The notes below the pieces were generated by a model that saw nothing but the letters and a program-made list of their open reading frames with translations, made no database searches and had not been told where the DNA came from. Of a stretch of DNA of 64,000 bases, positions 1 to 12,480 are shown piece after piece. The translations under genes were made by a program, and so were the position numbers. The DNA comes from Cannabis sativa (taxonomy: Eukaryota > Streptophyta > Magnoliopsida > Rosales > Cannabaceae), in the NCBI RefSeq assembly GCF_029168945.1, contig NC_083602.1, positions 13,327,850 to 13,391,849 on the forward strand, in the 5' to 3' direction. Positions within the stretch are counted from its first letter, which is position 1. Every line of letters begins with the position of its first letter.

Positions 1-847
1 TAGGTTTAGTTACATCAAAGAGTTCTTAGAGTACTGCAAGTGGATCCTGGTCACAGAATACCTAACTCATATTCCATACAGTTTTAATCCAATAATAGAA
101 GATGGATATTAAACACTTGAGAAAGTGTAACTGTATTGTATTCTGGAATTAGAAATATAAGAAAATTTCTATTTGGAATCTAAAATTAAAGTCAAAGACT
201 TAAATTTATACCAAATATAATGAGTAATTCTATCTTGGACCACCACTACTAATACAAACTCTAAGTCAGATTTGCCCATACAAGTAGGAGATTTCTAAGA
301 TTGAGGATTTATATCAATTGGGAATAGAATTTCGGGATTATAATCATATGCGTCATTTAATTTCTTAAGAGAAAATATAATGACATGAAATGATTTATAG
401 ACCATTCATCCAATGATATATTATGGAGCTAATTCGAAATGAATAAGCTAAGAGGAATTAGGATAATTTCGTTTATAAATAAGAATCCAACGATGCTTCG
501 ATTAGCGAAAGACAAAGTAATCTTATTTATGTAATCTTCTTGTTTCATATTGTAAAAATACTAGTCTAAGGTGTCATCAATTGATGAACAGCTAGATGTC
601 GCATATACAATATTTATCTTTCGAGATCTAACACTATTATGTATGTCTAATGGTGAAAATCCACTAGGGATTTATCTCATTAGATAAACAAACATGTTGG
701 ACCAACAATGAAGATTCGAAATTAAACTACAACTTAATAACAGAAAATAACATGGTTCAATATAAATTCATACACAATTCAGAAATTATAAGCATATAGC
801 AAGTAGGAATGACAAGTGAAAATACTAAAACTTACAATCCTAAATAA

Positions 848-1232
848 TTTCCAAGGTTTTTCAACAAACTGATACAGTGTCCCGTTTAGGCGAGAGTCAA
901 AGCATCATCCATTGAATAGAGTTGTCAGCTCATCTAAAATGATAACCATTCTAGCAACCTTTTATTCGATCAAGATTAGAATTCAGCGTTGTCCCGTTTA
1001 GGCGAGAGTCAAGGCAATTCTATCTTATGAGCTTCCACCATTGTTTCATAATTTGCAAGTCAAGTATGGTCGCCACCATTAGGGTGATCTATACCATACA
1101 AAACACTTACAAACTACTTATCATGCGAGGTTAAACGGTGCGAAATTGCTAATGAACGTTCCTCCATTAGGGAGGATTACTCACTAAAACAAACGCGGTG
1201 TAAAACCCACAATGGAGATCGAATATCTTAAT
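848..1232 (-). promoter_or_regulatory. Conserved GC-richer leader block of family A (copy in A1)
   Basis: This roughly 385-nt block is embedded in very AT-rich leader and is shared with A3 (25570-25935) and A4 (about 37800-38171). It carries two copies of a 22-nt motif with core CCCGTTTAGGCGAGAG as read on the plus strand, at 879-900 and 991-1012. A hairpin lies at 1160-1176, with a 6-bp stem TCCTCC/GGAGGA and a 5-nt loop. In A3 the block ends about 165 nt before gag. A role in RNA packaging, dimerisation or translation is inference. Confidence 0.6.
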
Positions 1233-2909
1233 AATAAAGCTCATTATTTAAAAAGAGTTGTATTTTCTTTGATTCTCTTTATTTATTCTATTTATTTTAA
1301 ATATATATTTATTTAATTAAAATTTCCAATTTAGAATGAAAAATTCTAAATATAAATTTTAATTTAATATTTATAAATTTTACTTAGATGGTTATGAAAA
1401 TAACATGAATTATTTCCATCTTAGTAATAATTTCCAATAAATATTTAGAAAAAATATTTAAGTTGTTACAAAATTAATTTAAATTAATTTACAACTCAAA
1501 TTTAATTTTCTATAAATATATATTGCATTTCGAAAAATTAAAGTATTTAAGAATACAATTTTTGAAAAATGCATATTAAAATAAAAAATTAATCCTGGAA
1601 AAATTATTCTAATTTAATGTTGGCCCAAAATTAATTAATAAAATTAATTTACAACAAAAAATATAATTTTCCTATTTAATTAAATATATAAGAAAAATTT
1701 CAAATATTTAAGTATGATGATGAAAATCAACTTAAATATTAATTTTCTATTTAATTAAATCCACTAGAAAAATACTTCAAGCAAAAATATCATCTATCTA
1801 GATTTTCCTTTGACTAATTAATTCAATTTCTAATAATATACTTTAATTCAATTTATTTTAAATTAATCAATAAATGAAAAAATCATTGATTTAAGTTGAT
1901 CCAAGAATTAATTAAAATAAATAATTAATTTACAACTTAATCTATTTTTCAAATAAAATTCGAATTTCTAGCATTTAAGAAATGCAATTTCGAAATTTGA
2001 TTAATAAAATAAAGAAAAAATATATATTGAAAATTATTTAAATTTAGTTGAAAAAATAAATTTCAACTAAAAATAATTTTCTATTTAATTAAATATCATG
2101 AAAAAGAAATATTTAAGTATCATGATGAAAATCAACTTATATATTTAATTTTCAAATTAATTAAATGTATTAAATTCAAGAAATAAATAATTAAGTGTAG
2201 AGAAGGCTTAATTATTAATCTCTAGTTTAATACTAGGAAAAAAATATACTTAAAATAAATTGTACCAAAATTAATTATTTAAATAATTAATTTCACAATT
2301 TATATAATTTTCCTATTTAATATTAGAAATAATCAGTAGTCTAGAAATAACTATCTAGAAAATATCTTATTTAACTAAGTATCTTTTCCACAAAATTTGA
2401 AAAAATATCTAATTTAAGTTGTATTAGAAAAAATCTAGAACTTAAATATTTTTCAAATTTAAATTTAATTAAATATCAACAATTAAGTTGTAACCACTTA
2501 ATTTGAAAATATTCCATTTTAAGTTAATATTCGAAAAGATAATAACTTAAAAAATATCTAAAGAATCTTAATAACCAATGCCTAAAATTCCTCAACTTAA
2601 TTTTGAAATTTGAAATTCAAAAGATATTCAGATTTAAGTTGGTTATATGAAGATAACTAAATATCAACTTAAATAGGAATATTTAATGAATAATATAAAT
2701 TAAGCTCCAGAAAGAATCTAGATGATTATAATTCTATATTTAATTAAATACAAGAAAATACATATAGTTTAGCTTAGAATAAAGAATTCTTTAAACTATA
2801 ATTTTCTTAAAGTAATTTCAAAATAAATGAAATTAATTATGTTGCTAATCAATTTTAATTAGGTTAAACTATTGTAATTAACCTAGTACAGTTGTTCAAA
2901 TCAGGCAAA

Positions 2910-3003
2910 TGGGCCTTCACAATTGGGGTGGTTTGTGTGAGGGGGTGCTGGGTTCAGTATGTCGTACCCACTTCTATGGCTCCCAACTCTCACACAAGGC
3001 CCA
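2910..3003 (-). promoter_or_regulatory. Second conserved leader block with closing stem (A1)
   Basis: This 94-nt conserved segment is bounded by the complementary octamers TGGGCCTT and AAGGCCCA. The same block occurs in A3 at 23920-24013 and in A4 at 36467-36560. It lies between AT-rich stretches of leader and looks like a structured RNA element. Function unknown. Confidence 0.5.
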
Positions 3004-4461
3004 AAAGAGAGGAATTTAACCTTAATAAGAACAACTGTTATTAATTGAATAGGCCCAAAAACTAAATGGGCCTAAATAAATTCTATCAAGAACTATGATA
3101 ATTTATTTTAGCAACATTAACCTATATGCATCTATAATAAAATTAAACACATAGGCTCACACAGGCACACTTTGGATGGGTCCTATCATGTTGCTAGGTC
3201 ATACACAGATGAAAGAAGATTGTAAATATACCTGTTACAAATTATTATCTTGACCAAGGGAGCCATCAGATCATTAGATCTGGCAAAAGGTAACCATGGC
3301 TATTTGCAATCAAGTAATAATAGGTTTTTAAAAACTTACATACAAGCTAAAACCACATACTCCTGCAACAAGGTTAGCTGGATAGTTGGATGTAGGATTT
3401 ATTTAATTTTAGATTAAATATTTAATTTTCTTAAATAATTAATTAAATAAAAAAAATCGAAAAATTTTCAAAAAATTGAAAAATTCGAAAATTAAAAAAA
3501 ATTTAAAATTAAACCTACAATTTTTGAAAAATTAGGTTTCAATCAACCTAAATATCATTTCAAAAATTTGCTAACTACTTTAAATTTTAAATGTTATTTT
3601 ATAAATAAAAATTAAATAAAAAATTAGAAAAGATAAATAAATATCTTTTCAGATTTTAAATTTAATTTAAATAAATAAAATAACAAAATTTAAAAGTTAG
3701 CAAAATATCTTACATCAATTTAAAATTACTTGATTATAAATATCTTATTTTAAATTTAAATAAGGTCAAAATATCTAAAAAGATTTAATTTTTAAAAAAA
3801 TATCTTAAAAGATAAGATACAATTAAAAATATCTTAAAAGATAAGATATCTTAAAAATATCTTAAAAGATTTTATAAATATCTTATAAAATCTGACCTTA
3901 AATTTAAAAAAAATAAGATATAATCAAATTTAAAAATAACATAGATTTTTAAGCAAAAAGATAGATACTAATTCTATTCAAATTCAAATTACACTAATAT
4001 CTTGAAATAAATTTAGAAAATATTAAATTAATTCAAAATGATAATTAGAATTGAATTAGGAATAGTGATAGTATAAATACAAAACTTTACAAAAAATTGG
4101 AAGTTAATTCCATGAAAAAGCATGAAAAATCGAAGAAAAACAAAAAAATTCGAAACTGTACGGACAGATTTGCGATCGCAGGAAAATATCAGCACAGCCC
4201 CGATTTTTTCAAATCTTCAAAAAATCATAACTAATTCAAATAAAATCCAAATTAAGTTCTGTAAAAGGCTAACTTGCTTAATTTTTTCCATACTATCCAA
4301 TAAAAATAATTCCAGAGATAAAATCGCAATTATGTTTCACGAAAATTTCACAAACATCAATCAATCATCAAATAACACTCAATACAACATGATACCATCC
4401 AAAGAACATACAAACAATCGTTTTAAAGTCCAAATTTCTTGCAAGTAAATCAATTACCATG

Positions 4462-4473
4462 GCTCTGAGGCCA
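4462..4473 (-). other. Primer-binding site of A1
   Basis: On the minus strand, two bases after the LTR, TGGCCTCAGAGC matches the initiator-Met tRNA primer site TGGTATCAGAGC at 10 of 12 positions. This fixes the LTR as the 5' LTR and the orientation as minus. Confidence 0.8.
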
Positions 4474-4475
4474 GT

Positions 4476-6367
4476 TGTTGGAAATTATTTTACCAGGATC
4501 TTAGATCTACTCACAAGTATGTTTATTAACACCCTAAATATGAACTTTCTAAAACGATGAAATAAACACATATAAAGTTAAAGAAACCTTACATTGGGTG
4601 CAGCGGAATATAATGACTCCTTCCGTTTAGATATCTAGCCCTTGATTCCTTTCTGTAGCAGAGCATTATCAATATCTGAACCTGGATCTCTTTCTCTGAA
4701 TCTTTGATGTTGAATCTCCTTTGCTGATGATCTTTCTTCACGATCTTCCTCACTATGATTGAGGTATCACTTGATGTGTGTGGGCACTACTCAAATCACT
4801 AAGGATTTCGAAATTCAAAGGAAGAAGAAAGAAGAAGTGGTAGCTAAAGATAGGGAGAGAGAGGCTCAGTTTTTCTGAATCAGAAGCAGTAGAAAATTTA
4901 AGTGTAAATTTCATGAAGCCTTCACTATCTATTTATAGCATTCCACTAGGGTTAGATTTGAATTATTTGGCATTAAAATAATGAAAAAACCAGTTTAAAT
5001 TTCCTACAAAAGTGGCTGGCCCTACACAAGTGGATTTGGGCCTCACTTTTTGCAATTTTGCAGTTTTATCTTTTCTGCATCTGATTTTCTCAAAAACGCC
5101 AATTTTCTAATTCAACCATTTAAATGCCAATTCTAACTATTTAATAACTATAAATAATTATTAAATAATATTGTCATTTATCATATTTATTAATTGAACC
5201 ATACAAAGTATCATAATTAACAAATATGCCCCTAAAACTCTTTCTTTACAATTTCGCCCTTACTTAGTGAAAAATTCACAAATAGACATAGTCTAATTTG
5301 AGAATTATAATTGATTAATCAAAACCAATTACATGAGTCTTACAAGCAATATTATCTCAACTAGTGGGGGGACCATGGGTCTATATAACCGAGCTTCCAA
5401 TAAGTAGATCAAGAATTTAGCACTAAAATTCACTAACTTATTAATTCTTCGTTGAATCCACGCATAGAACTTAGAATTGCACTCTCAGTATATAGAATGC
5501 TCTATATGTTCCACCATATAGACACATCATTAGTTATCCATTGTTATAATCCTAATGTGATCACTGATCCTCTATATGAATGATCTACACTGTAAAGGGA
5601 TTAAATTACCGTTACACCCTACAATGTATTTATTCCTTAAAACACTTGACCCCGTATAAATGATATTTCAGCTTATGTGAAATGAGTACTCCACCATTTA
5701 TGTTCGTTTGGTCAAGCTCAAAGGAGATCATCCTTTGCTTACTATTCGCCAGATAGAAGCTATAGATTCCGTGTTTATGATAGCGCTCCCACTCAATTGC
5801 ACTACCGTGTTCCCAAAATGTACGTATCACCCTGACCTAAAAGTAGGCTTAAATAACAAATCAAAGAACACGAATAGCCTTTCAAGATTGAGCCTAATCA
5901 TATCAAGATTAAGATCATTTGATCTAGGATCAACTAGGCGATATTGACTTGAATAGATTTTACGGTAAGTTTAATTAAATCTAAGTCAAAGTTCAATATC
6001 GGTCCCTTCCGATGCATACTCCATGCATCCAACCTGAGCTTTACTTTAACCAATGCTCTGGAAAGAACATAGCACTTCTCCAAATGCAAGTAAACTCTGT
6101 TGTAGATTATCATATCAGTAAAACCCTGTGTCTGATAAATCTAGGAAACTTTATTCACATAGTCATGTTTACTTTCCAATGTGTTGATGGCACAATAAAC
6201 AGGATCAAGTATGTGAAAAGGGTTTCAGATGAATTTATACATTATGTACATATAATCATGAAATAAATCATGTGAACCATGCAACATTAAATGTTATTTC
6301 TGATCTATATTAATAAGTAAATCTGATTATATTGAAATGAGTTTTATTTAGGGCATAAAACCCAACA
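4476..6367 (-). repeat. 5' LTR of A1 (copia-like, 1892 bp)
   Basis: On the minus strand this LTR starts TGTTGGGTTTTATGCCC at 6367 and ends TTTCCAACA at 4476, giving TG...CA termini. It is followed directly by the primer site. A TATA-like box (TATAAATAG, minus) lies at 4929-4937. Its right end abuts T1 sequence, so A1 is inserted in T1 near the antisense ORF; the five bases after 6367 (GCTTA) are the candidate target duplication, but the other flank is outside the window. Small frames here (5630, 5708, 6012) are chance frames that recur in other LTR copies of the family. Confidence 0.93.
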
Positions 6368-6549
6368 GCTTATTCTAAGCTTCATGAACATTTTTGCCCT
6401 AACTCAAGAATATTTTTTGACTTCTTGAGTTCTGACTTTTCTTTGGACATAGCCGTCCTTTAATCTGTTGAGTACTCCTGGTCGGCATATTTGCTTGTTT
6501 ATCGTTTGATATTTCGTCCAACACTCATCTTGTGTGTTGTCTTTTGTAG
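6368..6549 (+). other. T1 sequence upstream of the antisense ORF
   Basis: This 182-bp stretch lies between the A1 LTR and the first ATG of the antisense additional ORF. It ends in a pyrimidine-rich tract and TTTTGTAG immediately before the ATG, which looks like a splice acceptor. An upstream exon or leader of that ORF may therefore lie beyond the A1 insertion, outside the window. I see no other feature. Confidence 0.5.
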
Positions 6550-9306
6550 ATGAACTCAAGGGAGTCTTGGGAACTCAGGCATCAAATCGACCAGGATTTT
6601 CTTCACCTTCTGCACGAGTATCACCCTCGCCTTCATTCTAGTCCTCCTTCTAGCGAAGGACATTCTTCTAACCTTGTACCAAGCCATAGTATGATGGCTC
6701 GTACAAAGAAAACCACGTGTCTGGTCGACGCTACTGATCCTCAAGTGGCTCGGCTTGCCACTCTGCCCAACATCAAACAAGATTCGGCCGTCCCAATGGA
6801 GGAGGATCGCGAGGGCGACAATGAGGTCCAGGAAGTTGAGGAGCTGGACGATGAGCGCCCGGGCAGTCCTTCCGAGGCGGAGGGAGAGGAAGAAGTTGAA
6901 CCCCCAAATTTTGGGGAGTACAACGAGGATGGGCAGCCAGTTGATGCTGACGGAGACGTCATGGTTGAGGGCGTGGACTACGTCATGGAGGAGCTTGCTG
7001 TGACGGTTCCTCATAGGAGGCAGGGTGCCTTGGGCGCCAGGTGGGTAAGTCCTCCGTCCAAGATTACGAAGGCGCGCCTTCGAACTCTCAACCAGGATGG
7101 GTACTTGGGCGAGCTGGACTGCTACATTCCCACCCACACTAACCGTGCCACAAATCCTAAAAAGGGGATGTGCGCCTGGTCGAGGGCCCATGGCCAGCAA
7201 GGGGTGCTGATGCCCTTGCACAAGTACTTCAGGGATGTGGCAGACTTCTTTGGTCTCTACCCGGCCCAAATTACTCCTAAGGGCATTAAGTATTTATCCG
7301 CCCTCTTCGTCCTCTACGCTTCCCAAGGATGGGGTGCTCTCTCTTCTCACGAGGTTGCCTGGTTCTTTGATCTGAAGTCTACCCCCAAACAAGGCAGGTC
7401 GGGGTACTTCTATTTCTCTCAGCCAGGCTTCAAGTGGTTGACCGACACGGATGCCAAGGCCATCAGTAAAATAGGGCGTTTTATTGATGAGTACTTCATG
7501 GTGAAGGATCCGAGCATTTTTCAGACTCGGTTTCAGCAGATTCCGACATATCACCGCCCTTCCCTCACTCTTGCTCTTAGGGATAGAGCTCAGAAACTTG
7601 CCCGGTTGCCGGGGGAAGGCAGGAATGTTATCCAGTTGACCTTTGATGATAATCTGGTGAAGTACAGGCTCTATCCCGAGGACTTTTCTCCTAAGTCCGT
7701 GACGGGGAAGAAGAGGAAGTCTGATGCTGGCCGGCCGGAACGAGCTCATAAGGAGAATGAGCTGATTTAACTTAAGCGCGAGGCTAAGTTGAAGGGAGGT
7801 GCCAGGGCCAAGAAGTATGCTCAGGAGCCTATGAATCTTGAAGATGAGGCCGAGCATGAGCAGGTGACCCCACTGAAGAGGAGGAAGAAACTCTCGGCCA
7901 CGCCCAGGCCTGTTGAACATTCGATTCGCATAAGGGAGCCCATTTCACCTGTTCGGCCATCTCCCCCCTTTGCCGGAAAAGAGAAAGCTGTCATGTCTGA
8001 GATAAAATCGATGTTAGGTGATGATGGACTTTTGAGTTTTTGTGCAGGCAGTGACCTTGCATTTTACTTTGTTCTTGAGCTTCTTGATTTTCATTCCTTG
8101 TGTTTTTCTGATGGCTGTTTTCTAACCATACTGTTTTCGTTCTGTGCAGACATGTCTCAGCAGATGCTCGATGCTCTGAGGAAGAGAATGGGCGGAAGCT
8201 CTAGCGCCTCTCCTCCGGCCAAGAAGTCTAAGGGCGGTGAGGGGTCCTCTTTTTCGAAAAAGAGACCTTCTGGAGAGGTCATTGATTTTTCTGAGGAGCT
8301 GATTGCTGCAAACCCCTCTACCCCCAAGTCTGCCAAGTCCAAGGAGTCTGAACCACCAGCGGTTGGGTCTGAATTGGTTAGGATTAGTAATCCTGAGTGG
8401 GTGCAGGCCCACTCCGCCTTGGCCTGTGCTTCTAGAGGCCAAAAAGGGCAAGGAAATGCTGGCCCACTATATGAACCGGCTAGTTCCTGAGGTCAGTGAG
8501 CAACTGGCTGGTGTTGACTCATCTCTGGATGTGTTGGTGGGCGGAGTCTTGAAGGAGCTCACTAGGGTAAGTCTTTTTTGATACTTCCCTTTAACTTTCC
8601 ACACTTAGCTCTATATGCTAAAGTTTTTCCTTTGTGCAGGCCGGTCTGAAGTTGGCCTACACTTACTCTCGGGCTAAGTCTGTTGCTTCCAAGAGCGAGG
8701 CTCTGTTCGACACCTTGAGGGCAGAGGCAGACTTGGCCAAGAAGGAAGCTGAGGAAGTCAGGGCGGAAGCTGGAGCTGTTTGGTTGGAGTTGGGCGAGGC
8801 CAACAAGAAGCTGTTCGCTGCTGAGAAGAAGATCTCTGTGCTGACAAAGGATCTCGAGGCTGCTGATCGTTTTGAGGAGACCATCGAGACCTTATCTGCT
8901 GAGGTAAACAGTCTTCAGGATGAGAGGACTTCTCTACGAGCAGTTCTTCTTCAGATGAAGGAGGACAAGGACGCCAAGGAGGGGGAGCTTACGGCCGAGG
9001 TGGACAGGTTGAAGGAGAAGGTCAATGCCTTGGAGACGGCCGGTCTCGAGCTCTTCTTCAATTTCTGGAAGGCAAATCCCCGGGCCAACTTTGACTACTT
9101 GGGCGAGGCTAAAGACATTTACCTTGAGTACTGCGCGGCCCAAGTGGCTTATGGTGGGAACGAGGCGGCTGCTTCAACCTCCGGCCAAGCTGCTTCAACC
9201 TCCGGTCAGGCTGCTGATGCTTCTCATGTTCAAACAACAGATCCATCCTCCTGCTCCAGTTGGCCTAGAAGAACCGAACCAAGAGCCTGGGACTCTAGCT
9301 GTTTAA
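6550..9306 (+). pseudogene. Antisense additional ORF of Tat-type element T1 (Transposase_28-like, coiled coil), broken
   Basis: This is a plus-strand gene inside a minus-strand retroelement, tail to tail with pol. The first part (6550-7770) has an acidic N-terminus and then a region around residues 225-310 resembling the 'putative gypsy type transposon' domain (Transposase_28). The C-terminal part (8640-9050) is a heptad-rich coiled coil. Two introns are suggested by GT...AG: 8018-8149 (132 nt, frame kept) and 8567-8639. Breaks are an in-frame TAA at 7768-7770 and an apparent 1-nt shift near 8430-8450; a third shift near 9240 may give the normal end around 9306. Antisense extra ORFs downstream of pol are known in Tat-lineage elements, but their function is not established. 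Domain name is from memory of the family; splice sites are inferred. Confidence 0.75.
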
Positions 9307-10026
9307 ACAATTCTTTTCATCTCTTTTTTTATATATCTTATTTGGCCTTCGGGCCTTTTCTAAGACATCTCAACCGGCCAAGCGGTCTTTAAAATTGGAA
9401 TTATTTTTCATTTTTTGGACAACGGGCTGACCGGACAGCTTTTAATCCCGAAACTACGTGCTTTTGTCATCCTTAATGAATTTCATTCTCTGTTTATAAT
9501 TGTCGTGCAATTGTGATTGTTTTATTTTTACCAAATACTTTGTATTGGTATAGGTGCCCCCAAGTGACCGAGCAGACGTATGACTCTTGGTCACTTGTCT
9601 TTCGCAAATATATTGCTTATCTGTTCAGTGTTTTGGGTTTGACCAAACCTTTTGTACGCACTTTAGGTAAATTATAATCATGCTGATTTTTTCGACTCAA
9701 TTGAATTTGAAATACTATCTTTATTCATTTATTGATCGAAAATGTATTTGTTACCGTAGTAACTTACATCAGAGCTATTTGATCTAATTGGATCTTTTAG
9801 CTTAACATGAAATAAAACAAATTGCAGACATAAGAAACTGTACTTTAAAGTGGTCAGCCCGACCTGAGTACTTTGTTTCTAAAACCTTTGCGCGTAGTCC
9901 GCCCAGAAGGCCATTCACTTAGAAGTGAATGTTCATTTAGTACTTTAAAATAGTCAACCCGACTTGAGTAATTTGGAGTGGTCAACTGGACCTGTGTACT
10001 TAAAATGGTCAAATAGACTTGGTACT
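9307..10026. other. T1 spacer between antisense ORF and 3' end of pol
   Basis: This 720-bp stretch is where the plus-strand ORF and minus-strand pol converge. I see no convincing frame, only T-rich sequence and short direct repeats around 9850-10025 of the type 'actttaaagtggtcagcccgac' in degenerate form. It could hold 3' ends for both transcripts, but no specific signal is clear. Confidence 0.5.
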
Positions 10027-12043
10027 TTATTGGTAGTATTTCCTTAATTGTTCTCCATTCCAGTATCGTGGTACTAGAATGAGTTGCATTTTTTCGTCAT
10101 ACGTACCTAATTTGTATGCTTCGGAGTCGAGAACTTTGACCACTTGATATGGTCCTTCCCAGTTAGGTCCTAGTACACTTGACGTGGTGTCTTTGGTGTT
10201 CAGGAATACCCTTCTCAGGACCATATCTCCCACAAAGAATTTCCGAGCTTTCACTTGTTTGTTGAAATACCGAGCTACTTTTTGTTGATGAGCTATCAAC
10301 TTTAAGTTTGCAGTTGCTTGTTTTTCTTCGATTTCATCAAGTGATTCTGGAAGGAGTATGTGATTGGTACCTTGGTCGTACGTCAATCTTCTGTGGGACG
10401 GTGGCTCGAGTTTGACAGGTAGCATAGCTTCATAACCGTACGCCATTGCAAATGGTGTCTCACCTGTTGCTGTTTTTTCCGTTGTTCGGTATGACCATAG
10501 AACTTCGGGGAGTTCTTTTGGCCAGTTTCCTTTAGCATCTTCGAGTTTCTTCTTTAGTGTATCCTTCAAGTTTTGTTGACTGCTTCAACTTGACCGTTTG
10601 CTTGAGGATGTGCCACTGCTGAGAAACTTTTGATGATACCATGGTTCGCACAGAAATCAGTGAAAGATTGGCTGTCGAACTGTTTGCCATTGTCTGAGAC
10701 TATTTTGTACGGTAGTCCAAACCGGCATATGATGTTCTTCACTATAAAGTCTTGAACTTTCTTTGATGTAATAGTCGCAAGTGGTTCGGCGTCAGTCCAC
10801 TTAGTAAAGTAGTCGACTGCTACCACTGCATACTGCACTCCGCCTTTACCTTTAGGTAACTGCCCGATTAGGTCAATTCCCCAAATGGCAAAGGGCCACG
10901 GACTTTGCATCTGTGTTAGCTCGTTGGGCGGAGCTCTTGGTATCTTTGAAAATCTCTGGCACTTGTCGCACTTCTTAACATAGGCTCTCGAATCTTCAAT
11001 CATCGTTGGCTAGAAGTAGCCTTGCCTTAGAATTTTCTTTGATAAGCTTTGTCTGGCTGCGTGATTTCCACAGAATCCATCATGAACTTCAGATTAGGGG
11101 TGTTCAATAAAATTTACAAACCGCCCAACTCGAATAAAGCAGCCAAACCAAACCCAATAAATCAACCAAAAATACAACCCGAAATAATACAATGAAATTC
11201 CAAACCGCCCAATGAATATATTGGGTGCTTTACAAATTATTCTAAACCGCCCAATTAACCCGAATAAACCGAATTAAACCGATTTATATATTTTTTAATA
11301 AAAGTGTATATCTTATATTATATAAATTACATTTATTAGTTAAACTATTTTGTATTTAAAGTTTGGACATTTTAATTTTTAACTTAAAACTTAAATTTTA
11401 TAGTTAATAAGTTTTAGTGTATTTTGATATTGAAGTTAAAGTTTAAAATCTATACCATATTATCACTTTTTTTTATTATTTTATTCAATTATTTTATGTT
11501 TACTCAATTATATTTATCTTATATTAAAGTTCTTACAATTAATTTAAACTATAGCATTTTTTAGCTTGAAATATAAATAATATATTTTTATTTTTTTTTT
11601 AAATTAATTACTTGAATTCTAGAAACTAACAATAACAATTATAAAAAAAAGAACGGTTTGGACGGGTTAACCCGTCCAAACCGACAAAATCATTGGGCGG
11701 GTTGAACTTTTTCTAAATTTTCATTGGGCGGGTTACGATTAAATATTTGCAACCCGATATTTATATTGGATTAATAAAAATATGCTATAACCCGACCAAA
11801 CCGGCCGATGTACACCCCTATTTCAGATAGGAGCCGTGCAGCTTCATCTTGTGTAACACATCTGAGTAATGGCATTATGAATCCTCTTCTATACATGACC
11901 CCTTCTACTATGATGTACCGTGCTGCCTTTCTTCTCATTTTCCGAGCTTCATTTCGGTTACCTGGGAGTTCCCCAGAGTTGAGATAGGCTGCTATTGGCG
12001 TCATCCAGTTTGGGGATGTGTCGATCATTTCGATTTCTTCCAT
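10027..12043 (-). pseudogene. T1 integrase, interrupted by a MITE and frameshifted
   Basis: Integrase inserts the element's DNA copy into the genome. The N-terminal part is at 12043-11829, up to the MITE at 11095-11820. After the MITE the zinc-binding region resumes with an H-x5-H motif and, in the frame starting at 11003, C12-x2-C15. The catalytic triad is D44, D104 and E140 of that frame, with 35 residues between the last two (DD35E). A frame change at 10566-10569 leads to the C-terminal part (10569-10027) with a GPY/F-like segment 'NWEGPYQVV'. The stop near 11010 and the MITE make it non-functional. Confidence 0.9.
11095..11820. mobile_element. hAT-type MITE, 726 bp, in T1 integrase
   Basis: The termini are inverted repeats TAGGGGTGTTCA and (reverse complement of the right end) TAGGGGTGTACA, matching at 11 of 12 positions. 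The flanks are CTTCAGAT (11087-11094) and TTTCAGAT (11821-11828), an 8-bp duplication with one mismatch, as expected for hAT elements. No coding frame is present, so a transposase would have to act in trans. A perfect 30-bp palindrome lies at 11654-11683, and 'cgcccaat/gggcggg' motifs recur near both ends. The element splits the integrase just before its zinc-binding histidines. Confidence 0.9.
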
Positions 12044-12079
12044 GCCAGTGATGCTAGGTTCTTCAAGGAACTGAATAGG

Positions 12080-12480
12080 ATCAAGTTTGCCTTGTCACTT
12101 ACACTGTTGCTTGTCAATCGAGCCAACGCGTCTGCAGTTGTATTTTCTTCTCTTGGAATTTGTCTGAAACCGTAGCTTTTGAATTGTGTGAGCAGATCAT
12201 GTATTTTGCTCAGATATGCTATCATTTTTTCTCCCCGAGTCTCGTATTCGCCGGATACATGATTTACCACCAGCTGTGAATCACTGTAGATCTCAATGAG
12301 TTCGGCCTTCATTTCTTGGGCTAGCTTAAGTCCAGCGATTAGAGTCTCGTATTCGGCTTCGTTGTTAGAGGCCTTGAATCCGAACTTGACTGCAGCGTGC
12401 AGGTGTTGCTCCCCAGGTGTGACGAGGGTAATTCCTGCACCAGATAGTTGATCTGTTGCCGACCCATCCACATGTAGTTT
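12080..12480 (-). pseudogene. T1 second (archaeal-type) RNase H domain
   Basis: This extra RNase H domain between the normal RNase H and integrase is the hallmark of the Tat lineage. In the frame from 12471 the likely catalytic residues are D2 (MDGSA), E40 (NEAEYE), D64 (YSDSQ) and D114 (ADAL). It joins the upstream RNase H through a frameshift near 12475, since that frame (13145-12339) overlaps in another phase. Downstream it runs towards integrase through another phase change near 12040. Confidence 0.88.

Larger units (their letters stand above)
1..4475 (-). mobile_element. A1 internal region, gag-less copia-like element (5' part, cut by window edge)
   Basis: This is the internal part of family-A element A1, read on the minus strand from its primer site leftwards. 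It matches the internal part of A4: AT-rich leader (about 4460 down to 1230), a conserved GC-richer block (about 1232-848), then a segment (about 725-1) equivalent to 38318-38960 of A4. No gag frame follows the leader, whereas A3 has gag at the same place. The 108-codon plus-strand frame at 4122 lies antisense in the leader and resembles no protein I know. The rest of the element lies outside the window. The call as a non-autonomous copia derivative rests on its similarity to A3 and A4. Confidence 0.8.

Noticed and set aside
4122..4448. 108-codon frame at the left of the window
   Set aside because: It is antisense in the AT-rich leader of A1; the equivalent leader of A3 and A4 has no such frame and no domain is recognisable.
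6556..7269. 237-codon minus-strand frame opposite the antisense ORF
   Set aside because: It is the complement of the Transposase_28-like frame, with composition explained by the real gene on the plus strand.
9850..10025. Satellite or minisatellite near the 3' end of T1 pol
   Set aside because: Only three or four degenerate units of a short motif are present, too few and too irregular for a satellite call.
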